Origin: Lepisosteus oculatus
Lineage: Eukaryota > Chordata > Actinopteri > Semionotiformes > Lepisosteidae
Assembly: GCF_040954835.1 (NCBI RefSeq)
Contig: NC_090723.1
Coordinates: forward strand, 4,660,001-4,724,000
Length of the DNA stretch: 64,000 nt
Direction of reading: 5' to 3'
The notes below the pieces were generated by a model. It made no database searches. It worked only from the letters and a program-made list of their open reading frames with translations, and was not told where the DNA came from. A program made the translations under genes and the position numbers. Of this stretch, positions 11,900-23,091 are shown piece by piece; the stretch's first letter is position 1, and the number at the start of each line of letters is the position of its first letter.

Positions 11900-13880
11900 C
11901 TGCTGAGCAACAGCTAACAGTTGTAAATTACCTGTTGCCACAAGAGGTCGCCTTAGTTTAGACATTTTGCGGTGATAGCTTAAAGGCATACAGTTGAAAA
12001 TCTTACAATGTGTTTTCTGTTTTGTCTTCTTTTAAATGTGGGACCATAATAGAACGAACATCGAAAATAAGAATAAAATTGGCCATCAGCCTCGTTGTTG
12101 TATGCTGTAAAACAGCGTTAAAACGTATTCTGCGTGACGATACCACATTGTACACCCATCGTCCCGAGCGTCGTGCCTTCAGTGTGAAGTTTAAAATGGG
12201 ATAAAACTCGTTTTCTTGCTCCTAGATGGGATCACGAATCAGCACCAGGCCACGCGAGCTAGAAATTGCTGAAAATGGGTTTCTTTTAACGTGATCGTTT
12301 GACTTCGAATATCTGAAGTCCTTGAAGTTCTTGTCTGCAACGCTGTTTGACATAACTATTGTTTCGTCCTTGCACAATTATGAGCACACTTTTAGATATG
12401 TGCAGCTCTTTTCTTCTGTGTAGAATCGTGGCCTGTATTTATGTCGGGTTTCACGTGAATTCGCTATTACTGACAATTACAAACTGAAACGTATGAAGTG
12501 TGTAAACGCGTAAGTCTTCAGTGAGTTTAAATAGTCGTTTATACCCTTCTTGTAACAACGGCGTTCCTCCAGAGTGTGGACTGGTCGCTATTTGCATGAG
12601 CTTCTGCGCGAGTTATTATTTATTTTATTAGAAAGCTTAACCGTGGTTTACATTTCTAATGAGGAACACAGGGCTTTAAGAGTCTAGTGTTTCGAATTAC
12701 CGGTGTCTAAATCCCCACAAATCATTTTACCAATTCCCCTGAAGTCACAGCGTCCCCGGCTGCGGCAGAGCGGATGAATTCATGTTGTCAGCAGATTGTG
12801 ACGGGCCACTTCAATAAGGCTTCAGGTGCGTGAAGGGATGCAGTCGGACCGTGTGTCAGAAAAAAGGCCGGTTCCTGTCATTCAATCCCGAGAGTCCATA
12901 TTTTCCATGTCGACGCGACACAGCGCATCACTCATACCGTCCGCTGGACACGACAGAAAAGTCATTTCGAATTCCAGGTGGACGGAGATCCTCCTGCCTG
13001 TGACGGTGGTGCCCATGCACACGTACCTCAAACAGAGCTTTGCAGATTCTGCTGAAGGTTTTTCTGTGCTGTTTTTTTTACAAAGCTAATGTAACGCAAA
13101 TCTTCTTTGTTTGGTTGGTTTAAAACGACTAGATTAAAAATGTGCATGAAAGGCAGTGCATTCCCAAAAGGCTGCTTTCGATTAAATTCCCGATCTCCCA
13201 TGTCGTCTCACAAGAGTTGTGTTGCGTTTGTTTGTTTGTTTGTTTGTTTGTTTGTTTGTTTGTTTTTGCGCAGTTTTCTTGTGGTAGAGATTTGATCCAT
13301 TTTTTTTCTGGCGTTTTGCATGTGGAGACAGAATTGACGCGCTATATTCCAGAAGCTATCGAGATCTGTTCAGCTTGCACGCTGCGTGCGGTGTATTTCC
13401 ATGTCTGTCCGATTTGGAAAATACTGGGTCCCATCGATAAAAGTATCGATAAGTTCTTATTAGAGGCCAACATAACTTTGACATGGGTAAGACGGTACAA
13501 TTCACGTGAGAATAAAGGTGAGAATAATTCAACTTTCAACAACGACTCATTTGTCATTTGTACTAGTATAACAATACTCTTCGTTTTATATATTCGTTTT
13601 ATATTTCAAGGGGTATAGCAACTCTGTGTCGCTTTCATACAGTGGGCTTGACTTTAACTGCGGACGCGTTGTTTTTCTGATTGATTAATTGGTCGATTAA
13701 GACAAAATAGGACAGGCAAGGTAGATGCGATCGAGGTTTTAACCCGGACCCTTCCGGCACAAAAACCTTTACCTCACCAACTTGACTTTACCTTGGCTGC
13801 ACTTAAAGCCAGCTTCATCGGAAAAAGACCATGACAAAAAAAAGGGGGAACTCATTTGCCCTAAATAACCAGGCTATCCG
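11900..13880. other. Spacer between divergent COASY and peptide-gene promoters
   Basis: No coding exon was recognised. The stretch is AT-rich with scattered CpG and includes a GTTT microsatellite. Open frames of up to 158 codons near 13.1-13.6 kb run through the microsatellite and have no recognisable domain. Confidence 0.5.
13226..13266. repeat. (GTTT)n microsatellite
   Basis: About ten uninterrupted GTTT units. Where translated they give the spurious repeat VCLF, which inflates a chance open frame in this region. Confidence 0.95.
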
Positions 13881-13889
13881 CGGCAGGTA

Positions 13890-14146
13890 CTGTCCAATGG
13901 TATCGCGCACGAACGAGGACCTGCCTTCCCCGGTTCACCGAAGGGCACGCGCATCACTGTCACCTGTGGTGAGAAGAGTGAACGAGCATGGCCTCCGCGA
14001 GGACGGGGAGGAGGGGAGCCGCCGGGCGCTCGCGGTCCACCGTGCGTTCATAGCGGCTTATAAAAAGGGAGGGACGCGCAGCGCCGGCCGTGTAGCTCGC
14101 GCTGGACTTCCGCCACTCGCCGTGCCCGAGCCCAGAGCGCGTGAAG
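13890..14146 (+). promoter_or_regulatory. TATA promoter and first non-coding exon
   Basis: A CCAAT box (13894-13898) is followed by GC-rich sequence and a strong TATAAAAAG box at 14059-14067, which would place the transcription start near 14090. The presumed first exon contains no ATG and ends at 14146 in a good donor, gtgaag|gtaaga. The next plausible coding exon on this strand opens with a signal peptide at 15891, so this is most likely the promoter and 5' UTR exon of the secreted-peptide gene. It points away from COASY. The link between promoter and exons is inferred. Confidence 0.55.
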
Positions 14147-15376
14147 GTAAGAACTTCTGTATGACAGAAGACAACTGGGAAAGGACGTGGGGGTGCTTCT
14201 CTCGCCGATAAGCCTATAGATAGATTTTTTTTTTTGAAAGAGAGTCGCCTTTTTTTTTAAAACAAATTAAACTTTTTAATAGCATTCATGCAGAAACGAA
14301 TGAACTATTTTTTTTCTCGCCTTCTTTTTGTATGGAGCTGGGGAATTAAGGTCGCATCGTAATTGTTCTCATTGCAAAGGAATTTCGCCCCGTGTTCAAA
14401 AGGTGCACATGCTGTTTATTCTTATTTTGGGTGGAGTTGAAAGAAGACAAGCAGTCCAATGGATAAGAATATATGTAGTGTACAGGAACAATACAATTTA
14501 GTCGTTATAACGGAGATAACAGTACCGCCTCTTGGACGTCGGCGCGTACGAATGCTTTTCAGATTTAATAAGTTATGCAAACTCTCTAAAGATTTCTTAC
14601 AAGTATATTTTTAGCATTTGATTTTTATTATAAAATATCGAGTTCATCATCAATATACTACCCAAAGTGTGCAGTAAAATGATAAGCACTGTCGCGCAAG
14701 TGCGAATTCCTTTGCTTTGATCAGTACTAAAAAACCGAAAGGATAAACTAGTCGGTATATGAAAAAATAATATGGATAATTAAATTAATTACTTTTTTAC
14801 TGAGAAGAAGTATGGTAAGGTCAGTGAATGGTCGCATATAATTCATTTGCAATTATACATAATGTACAGAATTGATTTAGCTAATGAGGTGCGGCAGCTC
14901 TTTCATTACGTGGCTACAGTTAATTAAAATGTTATTTTATTTAACTATAATACAGGTGTGTCGTATTCTTACAGGGGAGTAACATAGACTACTGCGAAAT
15001 AAAGAGGATATAGCGGAGTAGGATATACAGTATGACCGATGTATAAAACGTACTGCAGATCTGTGGAAAGAAAACGGGTTGAACTGTCTGGATGTACTGA
15101 CGCAAAGTCTTCTTGCTGTTCACTGTCTCACTGTCACCTCACCTGTCCTGATCAGCCTTAAGCAGTTATCTCCAAGATTTATACTCTCGTCTGCCCTTTG
15201 GAGGCTGAGTTAGAATTCAAGTCAGACCTGTTCTTCCTACTGCTAAATCTCATCGAATTAAACTGATGCTGGGACATTCAGCATGCACACTCAACTAGCA
15301 CAGATGTAGCGAAGGACTGCCCACATTTTTATTTTTGAGTGAAGTTGGATTCATTAAAAAAAATTATTTGTTGTAG

Positions 15377-15599
15377 TTTTAGCACAGAAGCTCTGGATGC
15401 CAAAAAGGATTCCAGTGGCAGGCGTGCTGTAGAAAATGCAGCTCCCCGCGAGAAGAAACTTTTCAAAATGATTGTTTGGCATCACGATCAGCTGGGATAC
15501 GCTAAGACTGCCCAGGATTTTAAACGTGTCCTTAAACAGGGAGTCAGAATGATGCCATTTAACCAATACCCCTGCAATAAACTGGATGTTATTGTTTAA
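15377..15599 (+). other. Orphan open frame with acceptor and poly(A) signal
   Basis: An open frame preceded by a fair splice acceptor (ttatttgttgtag) runs to a TAA at 15597-15599, followed by AATAAA at 15653-15658, so it has the shape of a terminal exon. An ATG at 15339 also opens the frame, giving 86 residues that include PREKKLFKMIVWHHD and the end PCNKLDVIV. I recognise no family. It lies in the presumed first intron of the peptide gene and could be an alternative last exon, a decayed processed copy or chance. Confidence 0.25.
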
Positions 15600-15890
15600 T
15601 TGTCACATGGAATGAACATGGTGGATATTTAAAAAAAATGATGAATACCATGAATAAAACCAGAATTAAGATGAAATCCAATTATCCCACAATTAAAAAT
15701 GGCACCACTATGGGGCTCCTTCTTTAAAAGCAGGATTGGATTAACAGGTTATTAAACAGCAGCAACACTTTCAGCAGCATTAACAGCAGCTAAAGATTCT
15801 TCTATGAGAAATAGGAAATATAGTGAAATATGGTGACAGTTGCCCAAGCTGATTGAGTGACAGTCGACTTCCTCTTAGACACAGTCCAGG

Positions 15891-16738
15891 ATGAAGCTGG
15901 CTGCCCTATTATCTGTGTTTTGGGTTTCCTGTCTGTTGGGAGGAGTTCAGAGCCGACCAATATGGGACAACAAGCTGGACTTTCTTGAAAACCGGCTGAG
16001 AACACTGGACCTGGCCAGGAACAGAGAGCTGGTAAGTCTGTGCCTTTGAGACCTTTTTAATACCTCATGTAACTTGCCAAACACTTGCATAAAGTTTACA
16101 GACCATGCAATTAAACTGCAGTAAGGATGCAGTTGAACACATTCCCTATTACAATATCTGGTTAGGCTGTGAAGATCAGCCCTTGCTAACTTCAGAAGTA
16201 TTTCATTAAGGAAATGAATTGGGGAGCAGAATCTGTGTTGCACAACACCCAGTACACCTGGACTGAGTAGCTTTGAAAATGTCTGTTCAGAAACTCCCTA
16301 ATGCTTTTGCTCTTTAGTGCATTAATATAGTGCAAGCTACTTACATAGCACTGCAGTATAGAGCACATCAACAGTGTCTTGCCATTAATAAGCAAGGCAG
16401 TGTACCAACCTAAGAATTATTCAGAATGTTGACAGCACTCTAAAAGGCACAACCGACAAAGATATTTTTTAATGTCCTGATCAGGGAGGAGGCAGTGTGG
16501 AGAACAGAGCACCGGAGCGTTTTGCTGGCACTGTGAAATGTGACAATGACTCCTGCCCCTCCTGTGTGTCCCTGTGTAGTTTCTGAGTGCTCTGCAGTCC
16601 TACTTCAGTAACAGAGGGGTCAGTGTTGACCGGACAGCTCCCGCCTTCCTGTTGTTCCCACCAAAGAGCTGGCAAACTCGGACAGATGCCCTGCTGGAGT
16701 CCGAGATGCCAGGGGAGGGCACGGATCTGTCAGAATGA
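15891..16738 (+). CDS. Small secreted protein, family not recognised
   Basis: Two coding exons, 15891-16031 and 16580-16738, join in phase 0 to give 99 aa ending in TGA. The acceptor before the ATG (ttagacacag, exon from about 15885), donor ctg|gtaagt and acceptor tgtgtag|ttt are all sound. Residues 1-21 (MKLAALLSVFWVSCLLGGVQ, then S) look like a signal peptide cut before RPIWDNK. The mature 78 aa has no cysteine and no dibasic cleavage site. Residues about 24-56 have hydrophobic residues spaced as in an amphipathic helix (LDFLENRLRTLDLA). After the stop, a donor at 16764|16765 and an acceptor at 17328|17329 suggest a 3' UTR exon with AATAAA at 17414-17419 and 17496-17501. It could be a peptide hormone or a lipid-binding protein; neither is shown. 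It lies divergent to COASY and convergent with HSD17B1. Confidence 0.6.
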
Positions 16739-16799
16739 CAGCCTTACCCATCTGGAGGCATCGGGTAAGACCCTTTGCTTCAGGCAGTATTACTGCCTC

Positions 16800-17070
16800 T
16801 CTTCCACCCACCCATTCACTTCCTTACTGCTTCTTCCAATTCAGCAACTGGGAGAGCCGGAGTCTATCCCAGCAAGCAATGGGTGCAAGGCAGGGTACAC
16901 CCTGGACAGGACGCCAGTCCATCACAGGACAGAAACAGACAAACGCATACAGTACACACTCACACCAGGGCCAGTTTTTCTCAAAAGCCACTGACTGTAG
17001 GAGGAAACTGCAGCGCCTGGAGGAAAGCCACGCATACACAGGGAAAACATGCAAACTCCATTCAGATAGC
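16800..17070 (-). repeat. tRNA-like SINE copy, head end missing
   Basis: The copy begins with cttccttactgcttcttcca and passes through tatcccagcaagcaatgggt, caccctggacaggacgccag and the aacatgcaaactcc block, then stops before the accactg end. It sits in the presumed last intron of the secreted-peptide gene. On the minus strand this means the promoter-like head is absent. Confidence 0.85.
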
Positions 17071-17328
17071 AGATGGAGTCCATACTTGTGTTTTCATACA
17101 AATGAAGGGAGATGAGCAAATGAAGACTTGGAGGAGGAGTGAAAGTGAAACAAGTAGAAATTAAATCCTCCTAAATTCCTTCATTCTGTGTGCTTAATGA
17201 GCTACCGATTCCTTCATTACTATATGAATGTAGTCATACACTCATAGAAAGGAGAGTTATTGTTGTACATTGATTGTGAATTAATGTCTACATTACACAG
17301 CGTATTTCTATTTTGCAGGTGAATTGGA

Positions 17329-17515
17329 ACGACGGACACCATTGTTCTTATGGGATTTTTAAATACTGAAGGAACACGATCTGTACGGACAGGCTTGCCA
17401 GGGTGATAATGCAAATAAAATGGAAGACATCTTACATTGTTTTATAATGGTGGTAACTGTAAAACCTGGAACATACTATTCTTTCTATTTTCACAAATAA
17501 AGAACCGTCTTTAGC
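17329..17515 (+). other. Presumed 3' UTR exon of the secreted-peptide gene
   Basis: A good pyrimidine-tract acceptor (tatttctattttgcag) is followed by about 170 bases with two AATAAA signals at 17414-17419 and 17496-17501. No extension of the coding frame is needed because the stop codon lies in the preceding exon. Assignment rests on strand, spacing and signals only. Confidence 0.4.
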
Positions 17516-17975
17516 ATCTGTGTATGTCAAATGCTTTCCTCAGGACCAAGACGTCTTATACAGTAGCGAAAACAAGTATCTGTAACAGTAATACAAGTGA
17601 CCTTTTTTAAGGGCTAACTGGTTTTCTAATATGATGAATTAGATCACGTTGACAGTTTTTAAACTAGGATAGAACTGAAAATCATTTCTGCCATGGCACG
17701 TTTCTGGTAAATTAAGATAAAACTATATTGAAAAGAAAAGATATAGACCACTAATGTGATTGCAGTAAAGGGTTTATGAAGTGTGAGGAACAGGAGATTT
17801 TCAGAAACCCCCTGTGATGAACTTAAAGGCTTCTGTACTGGAGGGGTTGCTGGGGATTGTGGAAGGATGGCAGTGTGGTGAATGCAGGAAAATAATGGTT
17901 TTAACAAATTAGCAGAGCTTATTCGTGGAAATCCTCACATAAACAAGAGCTTTGATATGTTAAAGAAAATATTAA

Positions 17976-17981
17976 TTTATT
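17976..17981 (-). terminator. Candidate HSD17B1 poly(A) signal
   Basis: An AATAAA on the minus strand, 323 bases past the HSD17B1 stop codon. It would leave about 450 bases between the ends of the two convergent transcripts. Confidence 0.4.
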
Positions 17982-18303
17982 TTACTTTTTGTAAACACAC
18001 TAAGTGTGTATATACACTGATGTATATACCTCACAGCCTGATGTAGCAACTGGAAGAAATAAAAAACACCACTATCTTCACCTCTCAACAGTTTTATAAC
18101 AGGAACTACAGAAGGGTCATCAAGTTAGGGTGCTTGGCAAATGCATTTTTTTGCATGCTTGGTTATAAAAATACAATCTTGTGAAATTAGGAAGGTACAG
18201 CTGCTATATAGATCTAATTTAATCTTAAATTTTACTTTTAACATTGCTACTTGTGAGTCAGTTTCTACATTCGTGGAAACAGGTCTGTAACTTTGCAGAC
18301 TCT

Positions 18304-21300
18304 TCAAGCGTCCTCTGTCTGGTTGGCAGAGAAGATAATTTTGCTCATGGTTCGGACATACTGAGATCCGTCCTGGAGGGCCAATTTGAGCGTGCTCAGG
18401 GGCATCAGGGCAGTGCTGGTGTAGTAGCGCAAAGCAGGGGAGTCAGCCCTTATGACATCCAAAAACACCTGAGGGAATAAGACACGATTGAGATCGGACA
18501 CACGCTCAACACCAACTGTAAATTTCACTGAGTAAAACAGATATGTATATAGAGATAAGTAACAGTGTGATTATAAAGCCAGGCTTCATGCATTCCATGA
18601 TCCAGAGACAAATTAAACTGTAGGTAATACATTGCTTTTAAACATGAAACAAATCCTAAAAGCAATTATATATCAACTAAATCTAATATGGGAGGCATGG
18701 TGGTGCAGTGCTTAGCATTGCTGGCTTGCGGTCCAGGTGATCTAGATTCAATTCTGGACCTGGGGTACCATCTCTGTGGAGTTTGCATGTTCTCCCCAAG
18801 TTGGTATGGGTTTCCTCTGTTCATGGGCTTCTGGGAAAACTGGCCCTGGTGTGAGTGTGGGGTCGTCTGTGTCTGTGTCTGCTCTGTGATGGAAGGAGAG
18901 AAGATGGGTGGATGAAGCCAATACCGGCCGATACTGAGGATCCCACCTTGACAATGTCCGCCGTGTCCTGCGCCGCGTCTTGGAAGATGCTGTCGCAGTG
19001 CTGCAGATACAGCTGGTACAGGTCCAGCGTACGTGCGTCCACCTGCCGCAGGGACACGTCCTCCGCCTCCGCCCTCCGCAGGTTGGCGATGAAATCGGTA
19101 TTGACGGGGCCACACTCGATCAGGCTGACGCTGCAGAGCCAACAGACCCGCTGTCAGTCACAGAGCCCCCCCAGGCCCAGGAGCCAGGCCCAGCAATCCA
19201 TCGAGGGTTAAGACAGCAGGAAAGTTTGGGTTTTAAAAGCTGCAAGCAGCTGTATATAAGCTTCTCTCTTCAAGAGCAGCAGCCGGTACATTACAGTAGA
19301 TTTCATAGGTCGCTCTTGAAGGTTTAGTTTCTACAAAGTGGGAACAATCTACCAGTTGTGCAGGACACTTATTCACTAAAGTAACTTCTTAGAACCAAAA
19401 GCAAGCAACTCTCCTGCCCCCACCACCCCTCACAGCCTGGCTGCAGCACTACAGTACAACTGACCATTAGTGACTTAATTTAAGCATGCTGAGTTGATTA
19501 GGAACAGACACATGAGAGTCTTCATAAACCCTTGATTTAGGGTGACCTTGCAAAATATCGTTGCACCGTGGCTATCCCCAATATGAACCAAGTGTTGAAT
19601 ATTTCCTTTTCTGTCATTTAATGCAGAGCACACTTGCACGCACGGGAATTCAGTCGCAATAACATTTGCTTGTTGTTTTTCACCAGTGCAGTTTGCACTA
19701 TGTACAGGAATCAGTGTGTTCTGATATATATGGGATTTGTGTTGGTCTACTGAAAGTAGAAGACATGTCAGTTTCTGGCTGCTGGTGTAAAAGAGAGCAG
19801 AAAATTAGATTTCTTTTTTTTTTAAATGGTTTGTTAAGAGTTTAGCAAATCAATGACAATCTGTGGTGGTGTTGTCTCATAGTAGTGTGCTTGTTTAAGC
19901 CACAGTGGTGCAGCATTGATGCAGGCTTAGGTGAAAGGATGCCACCAAACCTACAATATTTGAACAGGCTCCTGAAAAGGTTAAAATAGCTTATCAGGTT
20001 CAGGTCTCCCTCAATCATCACGAATGACACTCAGACTCTTATTCAAGGAGGAAACAATGTGTACGCCTGACTGCTTATTATAATAAGATTGCTTATTATT
20101 AGTTATATTTCATTGGCATAATAAATATGGTCCCATTGACCTTGCTGTTGTGCAGAGGAAACACAGTGACTGTTCTTAGGAATTCATCATAGGTCAAGCA
20201 GAGTTTGATGAAAGTAATACAACAAGGTGTATTATAATAATAAATCAGCGTTATTGCACTGAGGGGTAATTCAGACACATCTTTCTCTCCTGCTCCGCAC
20301 AGGAAGACTGTGGTCAGGTGTGCAATCCACTGGCCTCACCTGAGTGGATCCCCCGGTACTTACTGGACATTGAACTGCTGCAGGAGGATGGCCAGGCTCT
20401 CACAGACGCCTTCCACTGCAAACTTGCTGGCACAGTACACCTCATTAAAAGGCAAACCTAGCCCACAGAGACACAGAAGCTTCAAAGCTCTATTCTTCCT
20501 TACAGTGTGCTCATAGTTAGAGGACCCCTTCATGTATCTTATGTGCTTGTCTTTAAAAGTACAGACACAGCCTAGGCATGGCCATGTCTAGAGAGAATCC
20601 CATTATTATGAGACATACTTATCTGGTACTAATAACATACATCCTTGAGTATAAAACTCCCGGCTCTTTGTTGATTTTCACAAGTTCCTAAGAGCTGGAT
20701 AAAAAAATGTTTTCAGACCAAGAAGAGCACTGCCCCCAGTTTTCGGATCAGGATTATTGCGACGGACGGCAGAAAGGACGATTCATCACATTGCTTCTTT
20801 GTGCTGTTTCTACATGTGCCCCATTCTTTCTGCACATGTGGAGCGTTTCGCCTCGGAACTAACAACGGCTCATAAAAACCAGCACGTCCCAGCAGTGTAA
20901 GCCTGCTCATTTTATTATGCCCTCCCACTGTAGGCTTCTTTTTCTAACACTCCCAACTTCGGGACGTCCCCCCCCCTCTCCCCCCCTTTCTGCCCCTGCC
21001 GTCTCCTCACCCTGCAGCCCCCCCAGGCTGCCCGTCACGAGAATCCTCCCGGATCTCCGGGCCTTCATCCCGGGCAGAAAGGCCTGGATGCTGCGGATGG
21101 TGCCGAACAGATTTACATCAAAGATCCGGGTCATGGTCTCGTAGGACTGAGCCTCCAGCGGACCCATCAGCCCCACACCAGCGTTGCACACTGTGAAGAA
21201 AATAGAGAGTCTTGATGATCTACAAAGCATGTAGCTCTGTGCCTAGATTATGAAGTAACTAACTCTTTTTGAATTGAAATGTGTTGGTCATGACAATGAG

Positions 21301-23091
21301 TTACAAGAAACTACTCTGAGACCTTGTCAACACCTTGACCCTCAAGGAACCCTTAAGGAAAGAGCCAAGTAATATCTTGGGGTGCCTTTAAGGAATTGGC
21401 CAGAGGTCAGAGGTCAGGCCTGATGAGGAGGTGCCCACTACCTGAAGGTCACCATATTTCTCTCATTTAAGCTTCTGGTATCCTGCAGGTGCACAGCAAC
21501 TCCATGCTACTGGAGTGTGCTCCTTCGGGAAACCCTGATCAGTGCCTGCCAGCATGGGATTGAACTGCCAGTTTTCCAAAAAGATGTATAAATGAATGAA
21601 TGAGGATGAGATCAGTCAATTTTTATACCATCTACCCACGCCTGCTCCTGCTAAAGATGTACATTAGAGGTTTTATAACTTAATACATTTAATCATGGCT
21701 TAATATTCAGGTTTTGATGAAGTCCTGCTCACACAGGACTGCATTTTGTAATGTTTCTTTTCCTGCTGTTTATTTTCTTACATGTGTGCTCTTAGTCACA
21801 GAGCCTTGATGTTTCTACCTCGTTTTTTTATGATTATTTAGCAGACTGTTTAATTACCCCAGAGAAGATAATAGCTCCTCGACAGAGTCCTGAATGCTGT
21901 TTGTGATGAAATGAGACAGGGAGGAGCGTTGATGGGTTAAAGCCAGTTGCCTGTGGGGCTTTGATCTATGTTGTATTAAGTCCTTCTGATCTTATTTTGT
22001 TATCCATGAGCAATTTGTGCCAATGGCTAAAAAAAATCACCATTCTGAAAAACTTGCTTTGAACATGCTTTGGTCTTACGTTTAAATGTGCTGGCCACAG
22101 CACGACCGGATTTTAAACACATGGATCGCTACGACATACTGCTTTTCACGGCTAGACGTGGAAGAGTTTCTTTTAACAAAGGTTTTTTTCTGTTGGACAG
22201 CACTCAACAGCCTTATTAACTGATATCCATTACAGAATTTGGAAGCACTCCGTTTTCAACATCCAAACAGAATTGTATCTAAACTGGCCCTTCAATAGCT
22301 GATATGGATTCTCAAAACTTTAAACTTATGATAGGTGAACATCTGAAAAAAGTAGATACTGTTTTCTGAATACAAGGGTAATAAGAAATTGTCTTCTGTT
22401 GTGTAAGATGTTGCCTCACCTAAGATGTCCACTCTCTTTTCTTCTATCTTTTCTTTGGCATTCAGAACGGACAGCTGGTCAGTGACGTCCATCTGGAGAA
22501 TGTCCATGGTGTCAGGGTGGACATCCTTCACGCAGTCCATCAGACGCCTCTTCTTGGCTAAATTACGCATCGTGGCATAAACTGCAAAACAGACCTGGAG
22601 TCAATCTCTGCGCTGCCCGTATGCTGACATTAAAATGACAACAGCCAGAAAGATCTGTCATCAATAAATATGTGTACTTTCAGACTGCAGTGATTTGTAA
22701 AACAATCGAGATACATTAAGCCTGTTTAGAAGATTTTTAAAGAACCAGGGACTCCCAGGTATCACTTTTCCTGCTGTAGCAGCACATCACAGAATCAGAA
22801 GCCCTTAGATGTCTTAACACAATTGAAGACGTGGATAAAGGATATCTCTCTTCCTGACAGGTCAATCACTTTTAATTCATTTGCACTGCTGTTTAATCTT
22901 CCAGGTGTTCCTAAGCCTGAAGTGGTAATGACTACAGCCAGAGTCATTCTGTACCACCGACAACAGCACACTTGCTGTGAAGTAAGGCACTCACCCTTGA
23001 AAGTTTTAGATGGGTCAGAGGCTAGATGCACAGCCAGCCTGAGTCCGATTCCTGACGAGCAGCCGGTGATGAGGACCACAGTTTTATCCAT
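18304..23091 (-). CDS. hsd17b1: 17-beta-hydroxysteroid dehydrogenase type 1
   Basis: A short-chain dehydrogenase/reductase that, in characterised relatives, reduces oestrone to oestradiol with NADPH. Six exons in order of transcription: 23091-22995, 22581-22420, 21190-21011, 20457-20364, 19130-18947, 18468-18304. All join in frame with GT/AG, giving 293 aa (human 328; the difference is mostly the human C-terminal tail). The cofactor motif TGCSSGIG is at residues 9-16, NAG at 89-91, catalytic Ser141 in VTGSLGG, and Tyr154 and Lys158 in the YCASK motif. His222 aligns with human His221, which contacts the steroid. The position of human Glu282 seems to be a hydrophobic residue here, judged by an ungapped comparison of the C-terminus. 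The start [14 protein letters not shown] aligns with human [17 protein letters not shown]17B1 rather than a photoreceptor RDH8-type relative is favoured by position between NAGLU and COASY. Confidence 0.95.
18686..18925 (+). repeat. tRNA-like SINE copy beside an HSD17B1 splice donor
   Basis: Plus orientation: catggtggtgcagtgcttag, then attcaattctggacctgggg, ggagtttgcatgttctcccc, actggccctggtgtgagtgt and the tail gatgggtggatgaag. It lies in the last HSD17B1 intron in antisense orientation, and its end is only about 20 bases from the exon donor at 18946. Confidence 0.85.

Noticed and set aside
13142-13618. A 158-codon open frame at 13.1-13.6 kb
   Set aside because: It depends on the (GTTT)n microsatellite for its length and shows no domain or splice support.
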